Position numbers and translations under genes: made by a program | In this document: positions 13,396-23,902 of the stretch, in pieces | Layout: every line of letters begins with the position of its first letter | Position numbering within the stretch: position 1 is the stretch's first letter | Notes under the pieces: model-generated | The model's input: the letters and a program-made list of their open reading frames with translations, nothing else | Told to the model about the DNA's origin: nothing | Database searches by the model: none | DNA from: Sporodiniella umbellata | Lineage: Eukaryota; Mucoromycota; Mucoromycetes; Mucorales; Rhizopodaceae | Reading direction: 5' to 3' | Assembly: GCA_025677835.1 (NCBI GenBank) | Contig: JAIXMR010000010.1 | Span: 308,588 to 372,587, forward strand | DNA: 64,000 nt

Positions 13396-15117
13396 ATGGC
13401 AGCTGTCATTCGCTCTTTTTCCGATCGTCTTGCACGTTTTGCTTTATATGAATGTACTGCTGACCTTTCTCACCTTCATGCCAAAGAACATGCTGCTTTA
13501 AAACATTTAGTAAAGGCCGGTAAGTATATCGACCAACTCTATATGAGACAAGCTTGGTCTGGTAATGAGGCCCTTCGAAAGAAAATTCATGCTGAAGGAG
13601 ACCAAGACTTGGTGACTTTGTTTGAAATGTACAAGGGACCTTGGGTAAGAAAGTTTAAAAGAAGAGTTTTTTTTTTTTTTTTTTTTTTCCTATTATTAAG
13701 AAAACTTTTTTTAGGCAAGAGAAGACGACAATGCTATTTTTATCAAGGGTGCACCTGAACGCCCTGAGGCAGGTAACTTCTACCCTGAGGATATGACCAA
13801 AGAGGAATTTGAAAGCTGGGCCGAAACATTATCTGAGAAAGATCAAGCACACGCCAAGAGTTATTATACGGTCATCAAAAGAGACAGTGAGGGCCAATTG
13901 GGCCATGCACCTTATTCGGAGGCTTATAAGGACCTCTTGCAACCCGTGGCTCATTTGTTGCTTGAAGCGGCTGAGGAATTAAAAGATGTCTATACTGGCA
14001 CTGAAGGAACCAGTGTGTGTGACTTCTTGACTTCACGCGCCAAATCATTTGAAACTAATGATTATCTCTCTTCCGAACTCAAGTGGCTCGCTTTGGGTAA
14101 GACCAATAACCTCGAAATCACTCTGGGTCCTTACGAGCAATATACCGACGGTCTCTTTACCTTCAAGAGTGCCTATGAATTCTATATTCACGTACGGGAT
14201 CCTCACTCGTCTCGCCTGCTTGAAAAATTCTCTGATCTTCAATTTGTCGAGGACCGTCTGCCTATTCCTGATCAATACCGTAACAAAGATCTCGTAGTGG
14301 CTCCCATTGTGGTTGTCAACCAACTGTATGCTTCGGGCGATGTAGCAGTAAGAATCCATTTCTACCTCAAAAATACATGTATACTCATTATACCCTGAAG
14401 GTACCGATGACAGCCGCTTACAATTTACCCAACGACGAAGAGGCCATCAAAAAGGGAGGCTCAAAGTTGGTTTTGATAAAAAATGTACAGGAAGGCAAGT
14501 TTGAAAAAGTATTAGAGCCTATTGCCCATCAAGTGTTGGCCAAAGACCAACTGGAATACCTAAGTAAAGACGCCTTTACTACTCATGTGTTATTGCACGA
14601 AGTATGTCATAGCAACGGTCCCCATCATACTCAAGATGGACACACTGTCCGCTCTCGACTTCAGGAACATCACTCAGCTTTTGAAGAAGCCAAGGCAGAT
14701 ATTGCGGCTCTCTTTGCAGCTGATCTGATGGTAGATTATGGCACGATTGACAATGTTAGCCAACGTCAATTTTGGGTCACTTTCCTTGCCTCTGCTTTCC
14801 GATCCATCCGCTTTGGTATTCAAGAAGCGCATGGGCTTGGACAGGCAATGCAGCTGAACTACTTGATTGAAAAAGGCGGTGTTCGTTATGACGCTGACCA
14901 ACAACGTTACCGTGTTGATTTTGATCATATTCGAGAAGCCGTCAAGGACCTTACACACGATATCCTACTCCTCCAAGGAGATGGTGATAAAAAAGCCGTA
15001 CAAGCCTTCGCAAGTCGTTATGGCTGTCTGGACACTCAAACCAAGCAAGCCTTGGATTCGATCGACGCTGCTGGTATCCCTGTCGATATTCGTCCTATTT
15101 ATTCTCTTTTACAGTAA
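13396..15117 (+). CDS. Dipeptidyl-peptidase III-like zinc metallopeptidase (family M49)
   Basis: Three exons (13396-13644, 13715-14347, 14401-15117) join in phase to 532 residues. The zinc site is visible: H-E-V-C-H at about 360-364 gives two His ligands and the catalytic Glu, and EEAKAD at about 389-394 supplies the third ligand. M49 enzymes cut dipeptides from the N-termini of short peptides in the cytosol. Classical DPP III has a six-residue HELLGH motif and is 700 or more residues; this shorter protein with a five-residue HExxH belongs to the M49-like group that includes the C-terminal domain of plant Nudix hydrolase 3. The second intron is 53 bp. The last eight codons overlap, on the opposite strand, the end of the gene at 15095-15578. 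Confidence 0.88.
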
Positions 15118-15578
15118 ATTCTTCTCCAAACTCTTTCCACATGAACGCCAGCGCTTTTCGTGTCTCTTCGTCATCATCTTCTTCTACTACAAATCCTTTT
15201 TCCTCTACCTCAGCACTACTCTCGGGTAGACCCTGGGAGAAAAGTGGCGGATTGTTCACTACCGATTCACTTGGCATGTTTTTCATCGTACTTAATAATC
15301 CATGCGTTTTCTAATAGTTTTTTTTTTTTTTTTTTAAGAGAAGCTGTGTATGTGTGTGTGAAGTTACTTTTAGATTCACCAGTTTCTCTTTCCACATCTC
15401 TTTCAATCGTTGTAAATATAACACTTCTTCTTCTAATTCCTTATAGCATTCAGTAGACCGATCTCTATTCAGAGCTTTAGTACATTCTCTTAGTCTTTTA
15501 ATTAGTAAAGCCTTACGCTGTCTCACTTGCCCCCATGGGCAACCTTGGAGTATGGATAATAGTTTCTTCAGTTGACAT
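15095..15578 (-). CDS. Small coiled-coil protein of unknown function, with an apparent 1-base frameshift
   Basis: I do not recognise this protein. Two minus-strand exons (15578-15368, 15310-15095) are joined by an intron with GTAACT donor and TTAG acceptor. Exon 1 opens MSTEETIIHTPRLPMG and then loses frame inside a run of five G (plus-strand C run near 15531-15535). If that run were one base shorter, exon 1 would be 210 bp, phase 0, and continue into VRQRKALLIKRLRECTKAL, the Leu/Glu-rich coil and exon 2, giving 141 residues. The second exon is acidic (VVEEDDDEETRKAL) and ends FTVKENK. Its stop lies inside the peptidase coding region. A sequencing or assembly indel is as likely as a real frameshift. 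Confidence 0.55.
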
Positions 15579-15875
15579 AAAGAAGGAAAAAAAAAAAAAA
15601 AAAAAAATTCTAAAAACTAAACATTTTTTAATCATCAAGGATTTAGATATAAGCCAAAAAAAGAAAGTTTTCCCATTATTATTAAAAAGAAATAAAATTA
15701 CAAGAGTTACAGTTTAGACAAAAGAAAGAAAAAGTTAGAATAAAACATATTATGAATCATTCCTTCTCATTTTCTTTCTTTTATATATATACTTGTTTTT
15801 TCTTTTTTTTTTTTTAAGAAAACCTACCTTTTTCTTTCAAAAAAAAAAAAAAAAAAAAAAAACCACTTGCTATAA
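15579..15875. promoter_or_regulatory. Short divergent promoter between the coiled-coil gene and the kinase
   Basis: Only 297 bp separate the two start codons. The interval holds an A run at 15588-15607, a T run around 15800-15815 and a 20+ bp A run ending at 15862. It probably serves both genes; no specific element was recognised. Confidence 0.4.
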
Positions 15876-17236
15876 ATGATTGGATTAGTTCAAGTAACCA
15901 AATAAGTTTTTTCAAAGATTGAATGTATAACACGATCAATAAAAGTAGACAAGGTCAAGATCTAAAAAAGTTGGGTTCAATTCCAAATATTCAAAGATTG
16001 GAATCCTTGGTTGCGGTAACTTTGGTAAAGTTTATTTGGTAGAAGACCGATGGAGTCAGAAACGCGCAAGTATTGCCTACACACACACACACACACACAT
16101 AGTTATATTGGATATACATTTTGACTGGTATGCATTGTCTTTAGTATGCAGCCAAAGTTGTAGACAAACGATGGATCAAGACCAAAGATCAAAGAATATA
16201 CACAGAACAAAAGATCTGCGATATCCTAGCCAGGCAGCTGTCCCATTCCCATGTGGTACAGATGCACGAAGTTTTTTCAGAAAAAGGATGTATCTATATC
16301 ATTATGGAACATGTTCAAGGCGAGGAATTGTTTACAAAGATAAAAAAAAAACAAAAAATTCCAGAAGAACAAGCCAAGGCCTGGTTTCGAGAACTGATAG
16401 AAGCTGTAAGTTATATTCATAAGGTAAATAAACATCCCTTTTTTTTTTTTTTGGGTCCCCCGATAGATCGTTGACCTTGTTTTAGAACAATATTGTACAT
16501 AGAGATTTAAAACCTGAAAATGGCAAGTAAGAACCTTTTTTTTTTTTTTTGTTCATTGGAACCTGGAGGGAGAGAAGGTCTATACGCTTCTTGTTTTATT
16601 TATACGGGGGATTTTTTTTTTTTTTTTTTAATAGTCATGATTGACACTTCATCGCATGTTAAACTATGCGATTTTGGATTTGCCAGCCAGATCCAACACA
16701 CGGATGAAATTTTAAACACGTTTTGTGGTAGCCCTTACTATGCTGCACCAGAAATGATGACTGCCACACCCTATGAAGGACCTCCTGTAGATCTCTGGAG
16801 TTGTGGGGTAATTCTGTTTGTCATGTTGACAGGTGTGTTACCATTTGATGCAGACTGTATGCCAGACCTAGTTCAAAAGATCAAGTCTGGCTCGTTTCCA
16901 ACCCCAAGACTGATCTCGCGTAACGCCAAACATCTCCTGACACGTCTATTATGCGTAGACGCTCAAAAGAGGATGTCCGCTGAGGAATGTCTGGCTCATC
17001 CTTGGATCACTCAAGAATCCAGTATTCACACATCAGCATCCATGAACGCCGGCCTGTCCAACTCACTCTCACCTCTTATGCGACGTTATCACTCAAATCC
17101 TTTGATTCATTCTCCCCAATCGCTTGCCTTAAAAGAAAGGTCCCCCTTGATTATCCCCACATTACAGAAAAAACCAGGAAGATTTAAACATCTCTTGCTA
17201 AAAAAATCAGCCGATTTACTTAATAAACTCTTTTAG
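15876..17236 (+). CDS. Serine/threonine protein kinase, CAMK-like
   Basis: Five exons (15876-15893, 15949-16069, 16152-16423, 16486-16522, 16635-17236) give 349 residues in phase. Kinase landmarks are present in order: glycine loop ILGCGNFGKVYLVED, Ala-x-Lys (RATKVVDK) formed across the second intron, hinge IYIIMEHVQGEELF, catalytic loop HRDLKPENVMID, DFG in KLCDFGFASQ, activation segment CGSPYYAAPEMM, and DLWSCGVILFVMLTGVLPF. The sequence is closest in style to the CAMK/SNF1-related group; substrate and pathway are not evident. The tiny first exon (MIGLVQ) joins phase 0 through a 55-bp intron and avoids an apparent frame break. The fourth intron begins GCAAGT rather than GT, which is required to produce PENVMID. 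The C-terminal tail is basic and Ser/Pro-rich. Confidence 0.88.
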
Positions 17237-17266
17237 TACTGTCTAACAGGATCTGTTTGACAGCGG

Positions 17267-17302
<36 letters not shown>

Positions 17303-17366
17303 TGGTGGCAGGGGGGTTGAATAAAACTTTTTTTTTTTTTTTTTTTTTAGGCATTGATTATTCATT
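17237..17366. promoter_or_regulatory. Compact intergenic spacer with long A and T runs before the IF2 gene
   Basis: The 130 bp between the kinase stop and the IF2 start hold an A run (about 17266-17299) and a T run (about 17329-17349), the latter 17 bp before the ATG. These could act as a 3' end and nucleosome-free promoter for two genes in the same direction. Confidence 0.35.
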
Positions 17367-20124
17367 ATGAGCAGTAGTAAATTTCTAAGGTTAGTACATT
17401 CACCTTGGACTCGACATTTCTCTAGTCAAGGAGTATTACTCAAACACGATCTTGGTAAACCGACCAATGGCAAGAATTTGAAAGGACTTACCAAGCGAGA
17501 CTGGAACAGTCCTGTAACCGTTCGACCCGCAGCCCCTCGACGAGACTGGACAAAGCCAGTGGATAAACATGCCGAAAAGTATCCAGAGGAATCGCAAAAG
17601 CTGCACGATCGTCATGTTCAGCATTTTTCGAAATCACCTAAAAAATCGGAATCGGTGGCCGAAAAGAGAAAACGAAAGAAACAAGAAGAAGAGCTTGAGT
17701 TGATGGCACGTGAAGAAGAAAAACAAAAAAAGCTTTTGGCAGATCGTAAAGCACGTCAGAAAGCAAAGGAATTAAAAGAGCAACAGACTAGGGATGTCTA
17801 CATTCCAGAGATTGTCAATGTAGCCAATCTATCCCGTATATTGAATACTCGATTAGGTAAGGCCATCACCCCGCAAAAAAAAAACGAAACGTTGGTATTG
17901 ATCTTTACTAGATCTTGTCATCAACACAATGGAAGAATTGGACATGGGCAACACAACACACGATCGCAGTAAGATTTCAACCCTCGCGACTTTTTATTGA
18001 GTGAATGTTGACATGTTTTAGTGCTTTCTGGGGATGAATCCAGTTTGATTGCCATGCAGTTGAATATGAACCCTATTGTAGATGCTCGACAAGCGTTTGA
18101 TATTTATCCAAGGTAGAGACAAGCAATAATAATAAAAAAAAAAAAGATGTAGTATGAACCAAAGAGCATAGACCACCTGTAGAAGATATGAGTGTATTAG
18201 AGGACCGACCACCTATTGTGACTATTATGGGCCATGTCGATCATGGCAAAACCACTTTATTAGACACACTTCGAAAATCCTCTGTGGCTGCAGGTGAAGC
18301 GGGCGGTATTACACAACATATTGGTGCATTCTCAGGTAAGGTATAGTTTTTTTTTTTTTTTTTAAAAGGAAAAGACCAATTCTGATGCAATGTTGTGATG
18401 CAGTGAAACTTCCTTCAGGCAAGGCCATCACATTTCTGGATACTCCTGGCCATGCAGCTTTTTCAGCCATGCGACAACGGGGTGCGCAAGTGACAGATAT
18501 TGTGGTCTTGGTGGTTGCTGCAGACGACGGTGTGATGCCTCAGACACAGGAAGCGATTCGTCATGCACACGAGGCGGGTGTGCCTATCGTGGTTGCTGTG
18601 AACAAATGTGACAAGCCTGGGGTGGATCCCTCGATTGTGAAGAGCGAATTGGCACGCTACAACGTACATTTGGAAGAGATCGGGGGAGAAGTGCCTTGTG
18701 TGGAAGTGTCAGGTCTGACCGGCCTCAACCTGGACCAACTAGAGGAAACGATCTCCACCTTATCCGAGGTACTTGAACTCAAAGCGGAAAGGAAAAACAC
18801 AGCAGAGGGCATGATTATTGAGTCTCAAATCGAAAAAGGTCGCGGTAACGTGGCTACGGTGTTGGTACAGAGCGGTACACTGAAACCAGGCGCGGTGGTG
18901 GTTGCTGGCGAAACTTGGTGTAAGGTGAGAACGATGACAGACCATCAAGGAAAGACGGTCAAAGAGGCAAGCCCTGGTATGCCTGTGAAAGTGATTGGCT
19001 GGAAAGAAGTACCCCACGCTGGTGATGAAATGCTACAGGCAAAAGACGAGGTACGGACTGTGTTAAAAACCAGAGAGCTTATCTCCTTTCGGGAGGGATA
19101 GGGTTCAGCCAAGAGCGCTGTCGATAACCGAATTGCACGCCATCAACGCGAACGTCAATTGAAAGATCTGGAAGTGATCAATGACAAGAGAAAGCAACAG
19201 AGAGAGCATTTAGAACAGGAAAGATTGATCGAGAAAGAATATCATAAAGAGATGTTTATGTACCAGCGGGGCATGAGTGACGTGGTTCCGATCTCGTTGA
19301 ATAAGCGGTTGAGTGCGCTTCAATTAACGGAAGAGAAGGATGGCCAGAGCGCGGAAAAGGAGATACTCGAGCTGCGAGCGGTTATTAAAGGTAACAATGA
19401 CAAACAAGCTGTGCCACTTTATAGAAAAAGAAGAAGCTAATTGTTTGACAGGTGATGTGAGTGGCACAGTCGAAGCCGTAGTGGACTCTTTGGCAGGATT
19501 GCAGAACAAACAGATCCGAGTGAAAGTAGTCCACAGCGGTGTAGGGAATATTTCTGAAGGCGATGTCCAATTGGCTGCAGCGTGTGAAGGACAGGTGATT
19601 GGGTTTAATGTAAAAGCAGACAAAAGGATCCAAGCCGAGGCTGCCAGAATCGGGGTGCCGGTGAAATCGTACTCCGTGATTTATAAGCTATTGGAAGAAG
19701 TAAAAACCCGGCTGGAAGATATGCTACCCCCGATCCTCAATACGCATGTAGTGGGAGAGGCCGCCGTTCTGCAAGTGTTTGAAATCAATGTCAAAGGACG
19801 GGAAACTCGCCCTGTTGCTGGCTGTCGTGTGACGAACGGAGCTATACCACGTAATGGCCGAGTCAGAATCCTACGTAATAAAGAGACAGTATGGGAAGGT
19901 AACCTAAAAACAAATGTGTCATTATTGTCCCTTGGCAGAAAAAGAAATAGAAAATATACTGACGTAATCTAGGACAACTGAGTGCGCTCAAACAGGTCAA
20001 GAAAGACATCATGGAAGCCAAGAAGGGATTGGAATGCGGTATGTCTTTTGAGGGTTTCGTAGGCTTTCAACCGGATGATGTGATCCAATCAATAGAAACT
20101 GTCGAAACTAAACAAAAACTTTAA
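17367..20124 (+). CDS. IFM1: Mitochondrial translation initiation factor IF-2
   Basis: Eight exons (17367-17856, 17912-17968, 18022-18112, 18172-18335, 18404-19050, 19102-19390, 19452-19898, 19973-20124) join in phase to 778 residues. The N-terminus ([20 protein letters not shown]) is Ser/Arg-rich without acidic residues, as expected for a mitochondrial presequence, and is followed by a charged Lys/Glu-rich region. The GTPase domain has G1 GHVDHGKTT (about 233-241), G3 DTPGH (280-284), G4 NKCD (334-337) and G5-like SGLTG. Domains II-IV follow, including [38 protein letters not shown] and the C-terminal [11 protein letters not shown] typical of IF2. It recruits initiator tRNA to the mitochondrial small ribosomal subunit. 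Several introns are near 50 bp. Confidence 0.96.
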
Positions 20125-20304
20125 AAGCCTCAAATAAAACAAAAACACTAAAATTATCATTAAAAAACAACTAAAATTAGAATAAAAACATTTTAAAGAA
20201 CAAAAAATTCAATAGGCGTCCAGAAGCCGACTGCTGAGACCAGGTGGTGTCACTGGTTATTTCATGTGTGTCTTGATTGGCTGGAATGGCTTCAAGTCAA
20301 TTCT

Positions 20305-20313
20305 GTATAAAAA
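20305..20313 (+). promoter_or_regulatory. TATA-box-like element
   Basis: TATAAAAAG lies 122 bp upstream of the start codon at 20427 in a spacer that ends with long T-rich tracts (20322-20397). Position and sequence suit a TATA box for the downstream gene; this is a sequence match only. Confidence 0.4.
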
Positions 20314-20426
20314 GCACCTATTTTTTTTCCTTTGTTTTCAACTAGTTTTCCCTTTTTTTTTTATTTATTTATTTATTTTTTTTTATTGTTTTTCAGTCTT
20401 TTTGTATTTCGCGCTTTATTAAAATT

Positions 20427-20849
20427 ATGTTGAATCGCTCAAGAAGTTCCAGCTGCTCTTCCACTAAATCACATCAATCTTTTTGGAGCCGTATTGGCAA
20501 ATTATTCCATTCGAGATCCCACAAAGAGGTATACAGTTCCTCCACAAGCTCCAACAGCTCCTGTGAATTGCCCCGTCGCGATAATTATAGTACCTCGACA
20601 CTTTCTACTACCCAAAGCACAGACTTTGATAGCCACTCTACACAACGAAGGCACCGAAAACAGCTAGTACACCAAGAAGAGGCCTCTGGCTTTGTTGTTC
20701 CCCCTTTCAGCCCTACCTATCTCAAGTCCAACGAGTTTCCTTATTCCAACTTTTATGTAAAGCTGCCCGACGGACGATGGATGGTCAGATATAGGGATGG
20801 CAACCGCGATATTTTGCGTACAGACTTTATGGATGGCTATTTGATTTAA
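20427..20849 (+). CDS. Serine-rich uncharacterised protein
   Basis: This is a single-exon ORF of 140 residues beginning MLNRSRSSSCSSTKS. I do not recognise a named family. The first half is Ser/Thr/Arg-rich and probably disordered; the last third (residues about 100-140) is compact and aromatic-rich, FYVKLPDGRWMVRYRDGNRD then a short FMDGYLI end, and looks like a conserved folded module. A TATA-like element and T-rich leader upstream, together with normal codon use, argue that it is a real gene. Many basic residues and Ser clusters make phosphorylation or RNA/membrane contact conceivable, but no function is claimed. Confidence 0.65.
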   Translation: MLNRSRSSSCSSTKSHQSFWSRIGKLFHSRSHKEVYSSSTSSNSSCELPRRDNYSTSTLSTTQSTDFDSHSTQRRHRKQLVHQEEASGFVVPPFSPTYLKSNEFPYSNFYVKLPDGRWMVRYRDGNRDILRTDFMDGYLI

Positions 20850-20969
20850 TCGTTTAGGGGAAACCTCGCTCTTTTGTCTAAAAAAAGGTGTTCAAAACGA
20901 TGAAAATTAGATTGACACACCCAAACGCACATACATTTATATATACTTCTACTCCTTTGTAAATATCTT

Positions 20970-21012
<43 letters not shown>

Positions 21013-23463
21013 CCCCTTTTATTATTTCATCCTTTAAACAAATCATTTTAACGCCCTTTATACCACACATTATTTATTGCTTTTTTTGATAATAAACAAA
21101 AACATGTAAAAAAAAAAAAAAAAAGGCCCTTTGTAAACCTCTTTGTTCCATTTGCACGCATTTTTTTTTTTTTTAAAAAAAAAATAATAATAGCCCCGGA
21201 ACTTCTTTGTGCTTAAAAATTTCATGTCATTCGTGATTCTCTTTGTTTTGACTTGTCATTGTTCCGGTTATGCCGATAGAGGCAACGCTTAATAATGCCG
21301 CCTATTTTATTATTCATTTTTCTGACAAATCAATGAACAAGTATAGGCTATGTCTTACTTGAGCTTGAACAGACCCCATCTCATACACTCCGCCTTACTC
21401 GTCGTGTGCATCCAGAACCCTTTGAAACAAGCATAAACTATTAAAACCATGCTTATTCAGATTTTATTCTGACTTGCATTATACCCGAAAGGAAAAAAGG
21501 GGTCCAAAAAAAAAAAAAAAAAAAACCTCCCCGTTAGGTTTTGTTCGGCCCGATTCTTTATACGCACTCAAAGTCTAAAGACAAAGCTGAGATTGGAATT
21601 TGACGTATTACATAATTTCTTTGAAGCTACGTTAAACTTATCACCGCACCTTTTTCCTCTGCCTATTTTTCTGTGATGAAAAATGACAACATCTTTTTAA
21701 CAAGCTTTTCTTTTGTTTTTTTCTAGAGAAAAGCCTCTATTACTTTTTTTGTTCAAAATAAGCATAGGAAAAAACGCGACGGTTAGTGATTTATTGTCTT
21801 CAAGGGAAACAAAGTTTAATACTTTTCTTTTTCGGTTGTTCGGAAAAGAAAAAAATGACGTTTTCGTTGCTATGAAACGTGTTTTTTTGTTTCTACGGGA
21901 ACAGTGACCATGGCAACAAAAGCAATCTGTCGATCTCTCTCTGTTTTTTTTTTAATTTTTTTTTTTTTTTTGTTTCTAAAATTAATTTTAAAATGAAATA
22001 ATTTCAAATATCAAAAGCCGCGTCTTCCTTGCATATCGACGATGGCTCGGATCGATTAAAGTACCAAAAGAAAGACGCGTTTTTAGATGGATTTGAGCAT
22101 TTTAAATGACATCACTTGCCGCTTTATTCTTTGTTGTCTTTTGGGGAAATGAACATGTAAGACAAAATATCAAATGAGTTGTTTTTCAGTGTGGCTGAAA
22201 TCAGTGGGCGTATAGGCATTCTGAGCCAAGTACTACCTTCTACATGTACGCCCTTAATTACAGTCGTTTTTGAAAGCAGTGTCGCTGGTTTTGAGTTTGA
22301 TGTCGTTCAAAACACTCTCTGTTCAAAGTGACGATCATATATTACGAACTTTTTTTTAATTATGGCTTAGCGATTATCCATAAATCGCCTGCCATCAATC
22401 GTTATGACACAGAGGGTTGCGGTTCTTTATGTCCGTTTTGTGCCCTTCTTTATATTGGCAGTTTATTCTACAGATATTTAGTATGCAGTTTCTTTATAAA
22501 GATGAATATGATATACAGTTAATGCACGGATGGATCTTGTCGCTGGCAAAGAACTACTAACTATTGAAGCAATGTGTAACGATCTAAACATTGAACTACT
22601 CTATAAACAATGATATACAGCTTACTCTTATTAGGAGAGAATGTGACTTTTTTTTACTAATCCCTTTCAAGGTATTGCTCTCTAAAATAAAAAAAAGCTT
22701 GCCGAAAAAATCCAAGAAACATTAGTTTGTCATCTAAGGTTTAAACAGAAAAAAAAAAAACAATTCGTATATTGTACATGAGATTTTATGGCTACATTTT
22801 TTTTTTTTTTTTTTGCTTTTGAAATAAGTCAAACCAACTTTTGGTTAGTTATAAAACTTTTGGCGCAAAACAGATAAGCGAAGCGGATATCAGTATGCAT
22901 TTGTAAATTGTGCTTTTTTTTTCGTTACTCTTTTTTAGACAATTAAATCTATCGAAACTTCTGGGCCTGATGCCGTAAAAAGCTCCGGCTCTTACTTTCA
23001 CAGTATAGCTATAGGTGTTGCTTAATATTTGACAAAATGTCGTTATGTTTATTTATTTATAATGTTTCTTGAGCTTAATTTATTGTTGATTATCAGAAAG
23101 TATTTGTTGCGAGAAGCTCCTTTCATTTTGCTTACTAGCTTCACAGACATAGAAGGCTTTAACGAGGCTCCACTTCTTTGTCAGCGTTAACTTTGCTCTA
23201 TTTAATACTACCTGCGATATATTTAGTTCATAAATACAACATCGAAAGAAAAAGAATTGAAGTAAAATCCTTGTTTTGCAAATAATTTTATAAACCTATA
23301 AATTGTAAAGATGAGGGCTACAATTGAAAACAAAATTGATATCAAAAAACATCCAAACTAAAGGTGAAAAAAAAAAAAACAAAGAAAAGCGAGTGTCCAA
23401 CGAGTATTGTTGATGGAATGTTTCAAGCTTTCTGTTAACAGCCTAAAAGTAAGTTCTTTCGGA
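20850..23463. other. Gene-poor 2.6-kb stretch
   Basis: No gene is supported. It contains the CT microsatellite at 20975-21008, A and T runs at 21109-21124, 21161-21183, 21508-21525, 21945-21971 and 22797-22814, and short unrelated ORFs (21713, 22328). No tRNA or transposon motif was recognised. It separates the core-gene block from the duplicated methyltransferase block. Confidence 0.4.
20975..21008. repeat. (CT)n microsatellite
   Basis: A perfect CT dinucleotide run of about 17 units lies in the 3' flank of the serine-rich gene. Confidence 0.9.
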
Positions 23464-23883
23464 ACTATTCCCTTTTTCTTTTAGTTCTTTGCTATTACTC
23501 CTGTTAGTCTCTCATGCTCATCTTTGTCTTTAGGTAGCCAATATGTAGACGTCTCTTCGCTATGAAACTCTCGCTTTGTAGCCAATGACTCAGGATTGAT
23601 TGCTGTGTGTAACTCTGTGGTCAAAGTGTCTGTCTCCATCGACGTGAACTCTGTAATATTTTCAGATTCGATTAGACTCTCATGCCCTGATGACTTTATG
23701 AACGAAACGCAGTTTCCCATTATAGTAACATTTATACAAAAGTTTGAAAAAAGACGAAAGTTCTTACATTATATAGCAGTAACGAGAAAAAGAGTACAAA
23801 ATGAAGAGACAATATGTTTTCTTCTTAAATACACAAGCTGGGATATCTTTATGTATCTTGTAACACATCAATTCCAGATATGA
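23464..23883 (-). pseudogene. Orphan exon-1 fragment of the methyltransferase family
   Basis: The minus strand from 23720 encodes the same first exon (MGNCVSF...DEHERLTG) and the same roughly 160-bp upstream region as the complete gene starting at 25489, but similarity ends just inside intron 1 near 23464. No exon 2-7 follows; the sequence below is unrelated. The donor is GTAATA as in the distant copy at 44188, whereas the neighbouring gene has GTAAGA. It is therefore a partial duplication in direct orientation next to the inverted repeat, and could at most express a 79-residue N-terminal peptide. Confidence 0.85.
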
Positions 23884-23902
23884 TCTGTTAACACCATATA
23901 TT

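Noticed and set aside
15876..16069. Apparent frameshift in the kinase glycine-loop exon (ATG at 15923 reads MYNTINKSRQG in another frame)
   Set aside because: A 55-bp GTAACC...GTAG intron after a short exon starting at 15876 joins phase 0 directly into the frame that encodes the glycine loop, so no frameshift is needed.
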